A stretch of DNA of 12,260 bases. Origin: Dehalococcoidia bacterium (GTDB taxonomy: Bacteria > Chloroflexota > Dehalococcoidia > JAUYDP01). The stretch's first letter is position 1. The number at the start of each line of letters is the position of its first letter. This document shows positions 1 through 5,940 of the stretch, one piece after another. The stretch is taken from positions 1 through 12,260 of the forward strand of contig JAUYDP010000268.1 in NCBI GenBank assembly GCA_030691805.1, read 5' to 3'. The translations under genes and the position numbers were made by a program. The notes below the pieces were generated by a model, which searched no databases, was not told the DNA's origin, and saw only the letters and a list, made by a program, of their open reading frames with translations.

Positions 1-192
1 ATGCCACAACTTGCACTTGCACATAGTTCCGGTATCTCTGGAAGTAAGGCTAGCACAAGGGGAAGCTCATTACAACTATTTGTAGTTGCGACCTGTTGCG
101 AAAGAGGAGGCTTCTCTGGGGTTCTGGAGGTTGAATTCGGCGTTCCCGGGCCTTTGTGAACTTTTCAGAGGAATGTTATCTGACCAGAGTCG
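1..192. other. Left edge, no recognisable gene
   Basis: No reading frame here resembles a protein I know. The plus strand is open from base 1 to a TGA at 157-159, but the 52 codons give a low-complexity Ser/Gly-rich peptide. There is a small inverted repeat (CAACTA, loop TTTG, TAGTTG at 73-88) with no T-tract. The stretch probably belongs to the decayed region that continues to the right. Confidence 0.4.
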
Positions 193-425
193 TTACATCT
201 GTTGCCCGCAAACGTAGGGAACGAATTCCTGCCATTTTCTAACCTTCCGGCGAAGGCAAGAGTGGGGACCTTCCCGCGAAAGGTCTTCTCCATTTGGATG
301 CAGCCGGCCTCTTCCAGCCTGGCCAGATGGGCCGAGAGATTGGCTTTGGTCAGACCGGTCTCGCGCAGCAGTTAGAGAAAGTCGACGCCCTCTACCATAT
401 AGAGGCTGGCGACCATGATGAGGGA
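193..425 (-). pseudogene. Winged-helix transcriptional regulator, degraded
   Basis: Reading the minus strand gives LIMVASLYMVEGVDFL, a TAA stop (374-372), then LLRETGLTKANLSAHLARLE, followed by EEAGCIQMEKTFRGKVPT. This is the core of the small ArsR/MarR-like winged-helix regulators often found beside ABC transporter genes: helix-turn-helix TKANLSAHLARLEEAG and a wing ending TFRGK. The reading frame is broken several times. There are in-frame stops at 428-426 and 374-372. Near 222-215 the frame shifts, so that the expected C-terminal piece EFVPYVCGQQM appears in another frame and ends at TAA 195-193. The probable N-terminus (MREAISR, from 458) is now the tail of the antitoxin gene in the same frame. 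Regulator identity is fairly sure from the core; the exact family is inferred. Confidence 0.72.
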
Positions 426-434
426 CTATTGGGG

Positions 435-944
435 TTATCGGCTAATCGCCTCGCGCATCGAAGCTTGGCCTTCACCGCCAAGCTTTAGCTGAATACCGAA
501 TTGCGCTGCTTCCTGAACCAGAAAGCGAAGTACATCGACTTTCCCCTTGTCATGGGACTCGCGAACGAGCTTCATGAGAAGGTCGGCCATTCTGGATTGG
601 GGTCGGCTTCTATCGGCGCGCTCCCAACTGTACAAGGACTGTCGCGTGCAGCCTACAAGAAAAGCGAATTGCTCCATCGACAAGCCCAACCTGTTTCGCA
701 ACAAACGAATCTCTTCCGGTTGCAGGTAAAGCTTCTCATATGCGGCTTCGAAGAGCTGCTCCCAGCGATCAGTCTCTTGAACGGCGAAATGCTCGGCGCC
801 ACACCGGTAACACACTCCTAACCTGGCATTTGTTACGACGAAGGGGTAACCCCTGATCTTAGTATGGTATTCTGGGATCTCCCGCTCCAACACGGTCCCC
901 TCTCCACATTCCTGGCACTTGTAGCCAAAAGCGACCGCCTCCAC
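435..944 (-). CDS. YgiT/MqsA-type zinc-finger and HTH antitoxin
   Basis: Predicted antitoxin and autorepressor of a type II toxin-antitoxin pair. Numbered from the GTG start at 944 (169 aa), an N-terminal zinc-binding half has Cys pairs C10/C13 and C45/C48 (CQECG and CYRCG). Residues about 76-118 form an XRE-type helix-turn-helix (LGLSMEQFAFLVGCTRQSLY, then SWERAD). This zinc finger plus HTH layout is that of MqsA-family antitoxins. I chose GTG 944 because AAAGGGGGGA sits 6 bases upstream and the start then lies 25 bases after the toxin stop. An ATG at 1013 would give 192 aa but would overlap the toxin gene and add a basic tail unlike the family. The last seven codons (MREAISR) appear to derive from the dead regulator downstream, in the same frame. 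The order is toxin first, antitoxin second, as in mqsRA. Confidence 0.85.
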   Translation of the reverse strand: MEAVAFGYKCQECGEGTVLEREIPEYHTKIRGYPFVVTNARLGVCYRCGAEHFAVQETDRWEQLFEAAYEKLYLQPEEIRLLRNRLGLSMEQFAFLVGCTRQSLYSWERADRSRPQSRMADLLMKLVRESHDKGKVDVLRFLVQEAAQFGIQLKLGGEGQASMREAISR

Positions 945-969
945 CGGACTTCCCCCCTTTAAGACATCT

Positions 970-1314
970 CTATTCGGCCTCATGCGCCGTAATGAAATAG
1001 TACAGCCTCTCATCGTTCCGGCTAAGAATTATCTTGCCGCAGGTGTAGAAACGTTGACCCTGTGTATCCCGGCCCAAGATAGTGTATTTCTTACCATCCG
1101 TAGCCGTACCCAACTCGTCTTCCTCGACCTTATGGATTGATGTTGCGGTCAGGATACACACCTCAAGGTCCACCGTCTCGTACCAGCCTGCCTCGACAAA
1201 TTTGCGGATCTTGTTCGAGTAGTGATAGTGACCAGCTTCCACCAGGCTCTTGATAATGAGGAGTTCCTTGCCCAGTTGGAACCGGCCACCTCTTCGGCCT
1301 TCCTTCCGGCTCAC
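970..1314 (-). CDS. DUF4258-type toxin of a toxin-antitoxin pair
   Basis: Small protein with the DUF4258 pattern: an N-terminal helix around HYHYSNKIRKFVEAGW, a charged middle, then a beta-rich half (KKYTILGRDTQGQRFYTCGK) ending in YYFITAHEAE. DUF4258 proteins commonly sit next to YgiT/MqsA zinc-finger antitoxins, as here, and are presumed toxins, probably RNases by analogy with MqsR; the activity is inferred. The frame is open up to a TTG at 1350, but that TTG belongs to a -35 box, so it cannot be the start. The first usable codon is GTG 1314, at or within a base of the predicted transcript start, which would make the mRNA nearly leaderless. GTG 1242 (about 90 aa, beginning VEAGHYHYSN) is the alternative and fits the domain's usual N-terminus. 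The stop at 972-970 precedes the antitoxin by 25 bases. Confidence 0.75.
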   Translation of the reverse strand: MSRKEGRRGGRFQLGKELLIIKSLVEAGHYHYSNKIRKFVEAGWYETVDLEVCILTATSIHKVEEDELGTATDGKKYTILGRDTQGQRFYTCGKIILSRNDERLYYFITAHEAE

Positions 1315-1360
1315 GTAAAATATTTTACACGGCCTCCATCCAGTTGTCAACTATTTTACA
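1315..1360 (-). promoter_or_regulatory. Toxin-antitoxin promoter with palindromic operator
   Basis: On the minus strand, TTGACA (1350-1345, perfect -35) is followed after exactly 17 bases by TAAAAT (1327-1322, -10). The -10 lies inside a perfect 14-bp palindrome, GTAAAATATTTTAC (1315-1328). The half-site TATTTTACA (plus strand) occurs at 1321-1329 and again at 1352-1360, 31 bp or about three helical turns apart, bracketing the core promoter. This is the layout expected for autorepression by the HTH antitoxin. The sequence is seen directly; the binding partner is inferred. Confidence 0.8.
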
Positions 1361-1446
1361 TTCCCTTTTCCCCAGGGAACGAGGGCAGCCGTCTACCCGT
1401 CTTTCGCAGACTTACGCCGATGTGCACCCCCTAATTATTGCTGTTC

Positions 1447-1690
1447 CTAACGGAAGAAGCGCAGGCCGAGGTCGAGGAAGACGATCAGCCATCCGAGCAA
1501 CACAGCGAAGTCGAGCCACAGGGGGTAGAGCACCAAGTAGCCGACCATGAGCTGCCGGAAGGTGTCGGCCCAGGTAGGTGGCAGGCATCAGGTTTATCAC
1601 CGGCCTTAGGAACGACGGCAGGAGTTGGGCCTCGAAGACGATGCCGGACAGGAACATCATGGGGAACAAGACCCCAACCCTAGTTTGGCT
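1447..1690 (-). pseudogene. ABC-2 type transporter permease, C-terminal fragment
   Basis: The minus strand encodes LFPMMFLSGIVFEAQLLPSF, then LRPVINLMPATYL. This is the hallmark segment of ABC-2 permeases, a membrane helix with an FLSG motif followed by a re-entrant LPxTY-like motif. After PATYL the frame changes at a GGG/CCC run (plus 1569-1571). The other frame then continues DTFRQLMVGYLVLYPLWLD and a last membrane helix, FAVLLGWLIVFLDLGLRFFR, ending in TAG (1449-1447). One extra base explains the break. Homology is lost above about 1685, so the N-terminal two thirds and any ATPase partner are missing. It is probably the partner of the dead regulator at 193-425, since such regulator and ABC pairs are common. 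A single-base sequencing error could cause the frameshift but not the missing 5' part. Confidence 0.72.
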
Positions 1691-1757
1691 CCCCTCCCCC
1701 CAGAAACTGGCTGGGCAACCTCCCTTATGGTGTAACTTCAGACCGAAGGGCTGTTGG

Positions 1758-1787
1758 TTGCCCCGATTAACTGACGTATGCTAGAAT
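1758..1787 (+). promoter_or_regulatory. Possible promoter of the HNH gene
   Basis: TAGAAT at 1782-1787 is one mismatch from the -10 consensus and is preceded by TGC, an extended -10. The best -35 is a poor TTGCCC (1758-1763) with an 18-base spacer. The predicted start near 1794 would leave a leader of only a few bases before the GTG at 1801. Confidence 0.4.
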
Positions 1788-1800
1788 AAGGCCGATTCGT

Positions 1801-2337
1801 GTGGCGGAAAGGCAGTTGAACAGTCCGGTCCTGGTCCTCAATCAGAATTACGAACCGCTCAACGTGTGCAACGTGCGGCGCGCCATTGTGCTCCTGGACA
1901 AGGGTAAAGCCGAGGTCCTGGAGCACAACCATGGCTTCCTGCGCTCTCTAACCCGCACCATCCCCCTGCCCTCGGTCATCCGCCTGATATATCTTATCCA
2001 CCGTCCGCGGCCGCAGCTTCGCTTGAGCCGCAAGGAGATCTTCGCCAGGGACCACTTCACCTGCCAGTACTGCGGGGTCAAGACCAAGGAGCTAACACTA
2101 GAACATGTTGTTCCACGACACGTGGGAGGTCCGCACATCTGGGAAAACATAGTAGCCGCTTGTAAGCCCTGCAACCACAAGAAGCGCAATCGGACCCCCG
2201 ATGAAGCGCACATGCGCCTCTTGCGCCGGCCATTCAGGCCCAAGGCTAACCTTTTCTACATCTTCCATCAGCACTTCCTGACACAGGAGGAATGGATGAA
2301 GTTCCTGCCGGAATGGGAAAGGGCATCGGGCTACTGA
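1801..2337 (+). CDS. HNH endonuclease family protein
   Basis: A 178-aa protein of the stand-alone HNH family common in Chloroflexota, actinobacteria and cyanobacteria. The N-terminal part (residues 8-45, with VLVLNQNYEPLNVCNVRRAI) is the conserved non-catalytic domain of this family. The HNH fold follows at about 80-135: a zinc pair C88/C91 (CQYCG), the metal-binding EH at 101-102 (TLEHVVPRHVGG), N116 (WENIVAACKPCNHKK), a second zinc pair C121/C124 and H126. All the residues expected for a nicking or cleaving HNH nuclease are present, but the cellular role of this family is not established. The start is GTG with AAGG nine bases upstream; it fits the family, since the conserved domain begins at residue 8. 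The gene stands alone, with no restriction-methylation partner or phage gene beside it. Confidence 0.9.
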   Translation: MAERQLNSPVLVLNQNYEPLNVCNVRRAIVLLDKGKAEVLEHNHGFLRSLTRTIPLPSVIRLIYLIHRPRPQLRLSRKEIFARDHFTCQYCGVKTKELTLEHVVPRHVGGPHIWENIVAACKPCNHKKRNRTPDEAHMRLLRRPFRPKANLFYIFHQHFLTQEEWMKFLPEWERASGY

Positions 2338-2408
2338 TTTGGGGGACACCCCCCTTACCCCCCGGCCTGCGGCGCTGGACCGGTCAGGCAATAAAACACG
2401 AAAAATTA

Positions 2409-2437
2409 TTGACAACAGCCCCTCTTAGTGCTATATT
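2409..2437 (+). promoter_or_regulatory. Strong sigma-70 promoter of the structured RNA and menG
   Basis: A perfect -35 TTGACA (2409-2414) and -10 TATATT (2432-2437, one mismatch) are separated by exactly 17 bases in an A+T-rich patch. The expected transcript start is A2444 or G2445. No start codon follows closely; the first feature downstream is a folded RNA ending in a terminator. Confidence 0.85.
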
Positions 2438-2443
2438 ATATTT

Positions 2444-2576
2444 AGAAACTGGCAGTTGCCCAACGAGTGCATAGGCAACCAATGGCTCAACCTCGTGAGA
2501 GGGGACGCCTAGGAGACCGATTGGCTTGTTGGGCGAGTGTATTTTATGCCCACCTATAGCAGGTGGGTTTTGTTTT
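2444..2576 (+). ncRNA. Structured leader or small RNA, candidate riboswitch, class unknown
   Basis: About 130 nt between a strong promoter and an intrinsic terminator, with no credible reading frame. A long stem closes the element: 2456-2467 pairs with 2525-2536, 12 bp including GCCCAAC/GTTGGGC and a few G-U pairs. Inside are a hairpin CCTC-GTGA-GAGG (2491-2502) with a GNRA tetraloop and two crossing helices, TAGGC/GCCTA (2472-2476 with 2507-2511) and CCAAT/ATTGG (2479-2483 with 2520-2524), which would form a pseudoknot. The 3' strand of the closing stem (TGGGCG, 2530-2535) can instead pair with TGCCCA (2547-2552), the 5' arm of the terminator. That alternative is the usual logic of a ligand-off transcriptional riboswitch. 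menG starts 81 bases beyond the T-tract. It could equally be a free-standing small RNA. I recognise no known class; the fold is worked out by eye. Confidence 0.6.
2549..2576 (+). terminator. Intrinsic terminator upstream of menG
   Basis: A perfect 7-bp stem, CCCACCT (2549-2555) with AGGTGGG (2561-2567), has loop ATAGC and is followed directly by TTTTGTTTT (2568-2576). A second small hairpin (CGGGC/GCCCG, 2577-2591) follows. It ends the structured RNA and would control read-through into menG. Confidence 0.88.
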
Positions 2577-2656
2577 CGGGCCAGGCGCCCGAACCTTTCT
2601 CTGGCTAGCAATCTTCCGTTACATCCCGTTATCTGGTATGGTGTTATGGACTGAAG

Positions 2657-3388
2657 ATGAGCAAGATAGCGGTCAATGCAACGGAGACCAACGGGTCAAA
2701 CCGGGCAGAGTACGTCAGCCGCATGTTCGGGCGCATCGCTCCACGGTACGACCTGATGAATTCCCTGATGACCTTGGGCCAGGACCGGCGCTGGCGCCGC
2801 CTGACTGCGGCTCTGGCTACGCCACGACCCGGTGGCATGGCGCTGGACCTGGGTACCGGATCAGGCGAGCTAGCTTTTGACATGGCCGCCCGGGGAAACC
2901 GGGTAGTGGCTATGGATTTCTGCCAGCCCATGATGGACGTAGCCCGCCAAAAAGTGGTTAACAAGAAAGGATCCAGGGTTTACCTGGTCTCGGGCGATGC
3001 CCTTAGCCTGCCATTTCCCGGGGCGACCTTCAACGCCATTACTGCCGGCTTCGCCTTCCGCAACTTCGCCGACCTGGCCCGGGCCCTGGACGAGACCCTC
3101 CGGGTCCTGAAACCCGGCGGCAGGTTAGCGGTCCTGGAGTTGACTCCTCCCCGGACCGGCCTAGCCCGCTTGCTGCACGGCCTATACTCCCACCGGTTCG
3201 TCCCCCTTCTCGGCAGGCTGATTTCCGGAGACAGCGCCGCCTATACCTATCTCCCTAATTCGGTGGACCATTTTCCGGATGCAGAGACTTTGCGGCAGGC
3301 CATGGTCAGCGCCGGCTTCAGGAAGGTCAGCTTTCGAAGGCTGGGCCTGGGCATGGTGGCCATCCACCTGGCGGAAAAAGGGACATGA
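2657..3388 (+). CDS. menG: Demethylmenaquinone methyltransferase (MenG/UbiE)
   Basis: SAM-dependent C-methylation of demethylmenaquinone to menaquinone, the last step of menaquinone synthesis; cytoplasmic, acting on a membrane lipid. It is 243 aa, normal for the family. It shows the UbiE signature APRYDLMNSLMTLGQDRRWR (29-48), SAM motif I LDLGTGSGELAF (63-74), the acidic residue D87 ending strand 2, and FAFRNFADLARALDETLRVL (132-151) followed by KPGGRLAVLEL. The ATG is preceded by GGACTGAAG, a weak ribosome site. Its stop overlaps the rex start (ATGA), so the two are translationally coupled, which fits quinone supply and NADH sensing being linked. It lies behind the promoter, structured RNA and terminator at 2409-2576, so its expression may depend on read-through. 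A ubiquinone role is unlikely without other ubi genes; none is visible. Confidence 0.93.
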   Translation: MSKIAVNATETNGSNRAEYVSRMFGRIAPRYDLMNSLMTLGQDRRWRRLTAALATPRPGGMALDLGTGSGELAFDMAARGNRVVAMDFCQPMMDVARQKVVNKKGSRVYLVSGDALSLPFPGATFNAITAGFAFRNFADLARALDETLRVLKPGGRLAVLELTPPRTGLARLLHGLYSHRFVPLLGRLISGDSAAYTYLPNSVDHFPDAETLRQAMVSAGFRKVSFRRLGLGMVAIHLAEKGT

Positions 3389-3774
3389 AAGAGTCTGGCC
3401 TTCCGGGCAGGGTCCCGGCAGGGCAGATACCGGACGTGGTAATCCAGCGGCTGCCCCTCTACGCCCGCACCTTGAGCCTCCTGGCCGGAGAAGAGGTGGA
3501 GGTCGTTAGCTCTCTACGCCTGGGGGAGCTCTTGGGAGCTACGCCGACACAGATAAGAAAGGACCTGAGCTACTTCGGCAGGTTGGGGAAGCAGGGGATT
3601 AATAGTCTTCTTCCTGGAGGCTACCCTTCAGGAGGTCCAGGTTCTCCAGGGCCAGTCCAGCCCCGATGGCGACACAGCTTAGTGGGTCTTCGGCAACGTG
3701 GCAAGACACGCCTGTCTCTTGGGCCAGGAGCCGGTCCAGGTTGCGGAGAAGCGCCCCGCCCCCGGTCAGCATAA
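3385..3774 (+). pseudogene. rex: Rex redox repressor, truncated to the DNA-binding domain
   Basis: Residues 16-72 are the N-terminal winged-helix domain of Rex, the NADH/NAD+-sensing repressor: PDVVIQRLPLYARTL, EEVEVVSSLRLGELL, then TPTQIRKDLSYFGRLGKQGI. Intact Rex is about 210 aa, with a Rossmann NAD(H) domain and a C-terminal swapped helix. Here homology stops at Ile72 (codon 3598-3600). The next bases are the reverse complement of the mreB stop and C-terminus, so the remaining 57 codons to 3774 are antisense mreB and meaningless. The real remnant is 3385-3600. The start is good: GGAAAAAGGGAC precedes the ATG and it overlaps the menG stop. Without the Rossmann domain it should neither dimerise properly nor sense NADH. 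Either a deletion fused the locus to mreB, or the assembly is misjoined here. Confidence 0.85.
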
Positions 3775-4612
3775 TCCCCCGGTCAATCACGTCAGAGGAC
3801 AGCTCCGGGGGAGTCTGCTCCAGGACCGCCTTGACCGCCGCCACAATCTGCGACACGGGCTCGGCGATAGCCTGGCTGACACCGGCGGAGGTCACGGTTA
3901 TGGTCTTGGGGAGCCCGCTGACCTGGTCTCGCCCCCTGACCTCCATCTTCCTTTCCTCCTCCAGGGGTAATACGCTGCCAATCTCGATCTTGATAGCCTC
4001 AGCGGTCCGCTCACCGATGATCAGGCCGAACTTGCGCTTGACGAAGGCGGCGATGGCCTCGTCAATACGGTTGCCGGCCACGCGGACCGACCGGCTTACT
4101 ACCAGGCCGTACATGGAGATGACGGCCGCCTCCGTGGTCCCTCCACCGATATCCACAACGAGGTTGCCCCCAGGGGAAGCCAGCGGCAACCTGGCCCCAA
4201 TAGCGGCAGCCAGGGGTTCCGGTATCAGGTGAACGGGCTTCTTGGCCCCCGCCTGCTCGGCGGCCTCCTTTACGGCCCTTAGCTCCACGCTGGTAACCCC
4301 GGCCGGCACGCATATCATCACCTCTGGCTTCACCATCCGCCAGCGGCCGCAGACCTTGCTAATGAAGTGGCGAAGCATGGCCTCTGTGATTAAATAGTCA
4401 GCGATAACGCCGTCCTTGAGGGGTCGGACCACGTTAATATGCCCAGGCGTGCGCCCGATCATGTCCCGGGCCGCAGCGCCGACTGCCACGATCTTGCTGT
4501 CATTGGCTGCCAGGGCGACCACCGCCGGCTCGTTCAGGACAACACCCTTGCCCTTGACGTACACCAGCACGTTGGCCGTTCCCAGGTCTATGCCTACGAT
4601 TCTCTTGAACAT
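3599..4612 (-). CDS. mreB: Rod shape-determining protein MreB
   Basis: Bacterial actin that polymerises on the inner membrane face and guides peptidoglycan synthesis for rod shape. It is 337 aa, full length. Visible actin-fold motifs are phosphate-1 GIDLGTANVLVYVKGKG (7-23), the connect region PEPLAAAIGA (131-140), phosphate-2 VVDIGGGTTEAAVIS (152-166) and the adenosine motif GIMLTGGGALLRNLDRLL (279-296). The N-terminal MFKRIV stretch is the usual short membrane-facing start. It is the last gene of the long minus-strand run, starting eight bases after the murA stop, so it is probably co-transcribed with it. The usual mreC and mreD partners do not follow; instead the gene ends against the truncated rex, reading convergently, and its stop codon sits on the junction. 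No terminator hairpin is visible after it. Confidence 0.95.
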   Translation of the reverse strand: MFKRIVGIDLGTANVLVYVKGKGVVLNEPAVVALAANDSKIVAVGAAARDMIGRTPGHINVVRPLKDGVIADYLITEAMLRHFISKVCGRWRMVKPEVMICVPAGVTSVELRAVKEAAEQAGAKKPVHLIPEPLAAAIGARLPLASPGGNLVVDIGGGTTEAAVISMYGLVVSRSVRVAGNRIDEAIAAFVKRKFGLIIGERTAEAIKIEIGSVLPLEEERKMEVRGRDQVSGLPKTITVTSAGVSQAIAEPVSQIVAAVKAVLEQTPPELSSDVIDRGIMLTGGGALLRNLDRLLAQETGVSCHVAEDPLSCVAIGAGLALENLDLLKGSLQEEDY

Positions 4613-4620
4613 TCTATCAC

Positions 4621-5937
4621 TTACACCCGCTCTACCTGAGCACCTAAGGCCCGTAGCTTCCCGTCAATGCCTCCATAACCTCGTTCCAGGTGGAGGATAT
4701 CCTCTATCTCACTCTTGCCCTCAGCCGCCAAGCCGGCTATCATCAAGGCTGCTCCTGACCGAATGTCGAGGGCGCGAACGCTGGCGCCCTTCAATTTGCA
4801 CGGTCCCTTGATCACGGCCGTCTGGCCGTTGACCGCCACCATGGCCCCCATTTTACGCAATTCCTTAACGTAAAGGAGCCGGTTGTCGTAGACGCGCTCG
4901 TGGATAATGCTTGTTCCCTCGGCCTGGGTCAGCAGGACCCCGATAGCGGCCTGGAGGTCGGTAGCGAAGCCTGGATACGGGAGGGCCTGGACATTGACGG
5001 CAGTCAATGCGCCTCGTCTGGAAATGAAAAGGGAATCCCCAACACCAGCAGCATCAATCCCTATCTCTCGTAGCTTCCAGATTAACGAAGCCAAATGGTC
5101 GGTGCGAACGTTGTTTAGCCGGACATCTCCGCCCGCCACGGCGGCGGCGATGGCGAAGGTGCCGGCCTCGATCCTATCGGGGATCGGGGAGTGCCGGGCG
5201 CCGCCTAACTGGTCAACGCCCTCCACCTCGATGACACTGGTGCCGATCCCTTTTATGCGTGCGCCCATCTTCAACAGCATACTTGCCAGGTCCACTACTT
5301 CCGGCTCCTGCGAGGCATTGAGAAGCACCGTCTTGCCTTGCGCCAGGCAGGCGGCCATAAGCAGGTTCTCAGTTCCTATATGGCTGGGGTAGTCCATGAA
5401 TATCTCGGTGCCCTTGAGCCGGGGGCAAACAGCGGTATACACCTCGCCATCTTTGGATATCCTGGCTCCCAGGGCGGCAAAGCCTACCAGGTGCACGTCA
5501 ATAGGGCGCTGTCCGATCACATCTCCGCCGGGGGGGCAGGAAGAGCCTTGCCCGAAGCGCGCCAGCAAGGGACCCATCACCAGGAAACTGCCCCTCATTT
5601 TCTTTACCAGGTTAGTGGGGGCAGCCAGGTTGTAGATATGGTTGGCCTGGATGACCATCTTGCCCGGACCCGTATTTTCCAGTCTGGCGCCCAGACTGCG
5701 CAGCACCTCGGCCATGATACGCACGTCCTCTATATCCGGAACGCCTTCCAGCGCACATGGCTCAGGCGTCAGGAGACAGGCGGCCATAAGAGGCAGGGCG
5801 GCGTTCTTTGAGCCGCCGATGGAGATGGCGCCTGACAGGGGGAAGCCCCCGGTGACGACGAAGCGCCGCTCTCGTAAGGAAGAGCCCTGCGGCAGGGACT
5901 CCTGAGCGGAGGCGCCCTCTGCCGGACGGTAGGCCAT
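4621..5937 (-). CDS. murA: UDP-GlcNAc 1-carboxyvinyltransferase MurA, Cys-to-Asp form
   Basis: Transfers enolpyruvate from PEP to UDP-N-acetylglucosamine, the first committed step of peptidoglycan synthesis, in the cytoplasm. It is 438 aa, slightly long because of about 24 extra N-terminal residues before the family start RFVVTGGFPLSGAISIGGSK. Key positions are present: K44 and N45 (GGSKNAALPL), R144, D327 (GFATDLQAA) and R393 (DIRSGAAL), matching E. coli K22, N23, R120, D305 and R397. The catalytic-loop position that is Cys115 in E. coli (PGGC) is D139 here (PGGDVIGQRPID, codon 5523-5521). That is the form known from Mycobacterium tuberculosis and Chlamydia, which are insensitive to fosfomycin. 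The ATG comes three bases after the atpC stop, with AAGGA inside the end of atpC as ribosome site, so translation is probably coupled. Confidence 0.96.
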   Translation of the reverse strand: MAYRPAEGASAQESLPQGSSLRERRFVVTGGFPLSGAISIGGSKNAALPLMAACLLTPEPCALEGVPDIEDVRIMAEVLRSLGARLENTGPGKMVIQANHIYNLAAPTNLVKKMRGSFLVMGPLLARFGQGSSCPPGGDVIGQRPIDVHLVGFAALGARISKDGEVYTAVCPRLKGTEIFMDYPSHIGTENLLMAACLAQGKTVLLNASQEPEVVDLASMLLKMGARIKGIGTSVIEVEGVDQLGGARHSPIPDRIEAGTFAIAAAVAGGDVRLNNVRTDHLASLIWKLREIGIDAAGVGDSLFISRRGALTAVNVQALPYPGFATDLQAAIGVLLTQAEGTSIIHERVYDNRLLYVKELRKMGAMVAVNGQTAVIKGPCKLKGASVRALDIRSGAALMIAGLAAEGKSEIEDILHLERGYGGIDGKLRALGAQVERV

Positions 5938-5940
5938 CAG

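Noticed and set aside
73..88. CAACTA-TTTG-TAGTTG hairpin
   Set aside because: Only six base pairs, no T-tract, no nearby gene to assign it to.
1..159. Plus-strand frame from base 1, 52 codons
   Set aside because: No recognisable motif, low-complexity composition, and the left end is cut, so it cannot be told from chance.
152..170. TTGTGAA half-site resembling a Rex operator
   Set aside because: The second arm (expected TTCACAA) is not there; a single 7-base match is expected by chance.
1348..1350. TTG as start of the DUF4258 toxin
   Set aside because: It is the first half of a perfect -35 box with a matching -10 downstream, so it should not be transcribed into the toxin mRNA.
1848..2243. 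131-codon minus-strand open frame
   Set aside because: It lies opposite the HNH nuclease, is Arg/Trp-rich as expected of an antisense frame, and has no ribosome site.
2341..2353. GGGGG-ACA-CCCCC hairpin after the HNH gene as a terminator
   Set aside because: No T-tract follows on the plus strand and the loop is only three bases.
2444..2540. Structured RNA as an HDV-like ribozyme or a c-di-GMP-I riboswitch
   Set aside because: The helix order resembles a nested pseudoknot but there is no proper P4 or catalytic C in place. The GGGGACGC and GGCAACC pieces recall the GEMM motif, but the rest of that consensus (such as GACGCAAAGCC) is absent.
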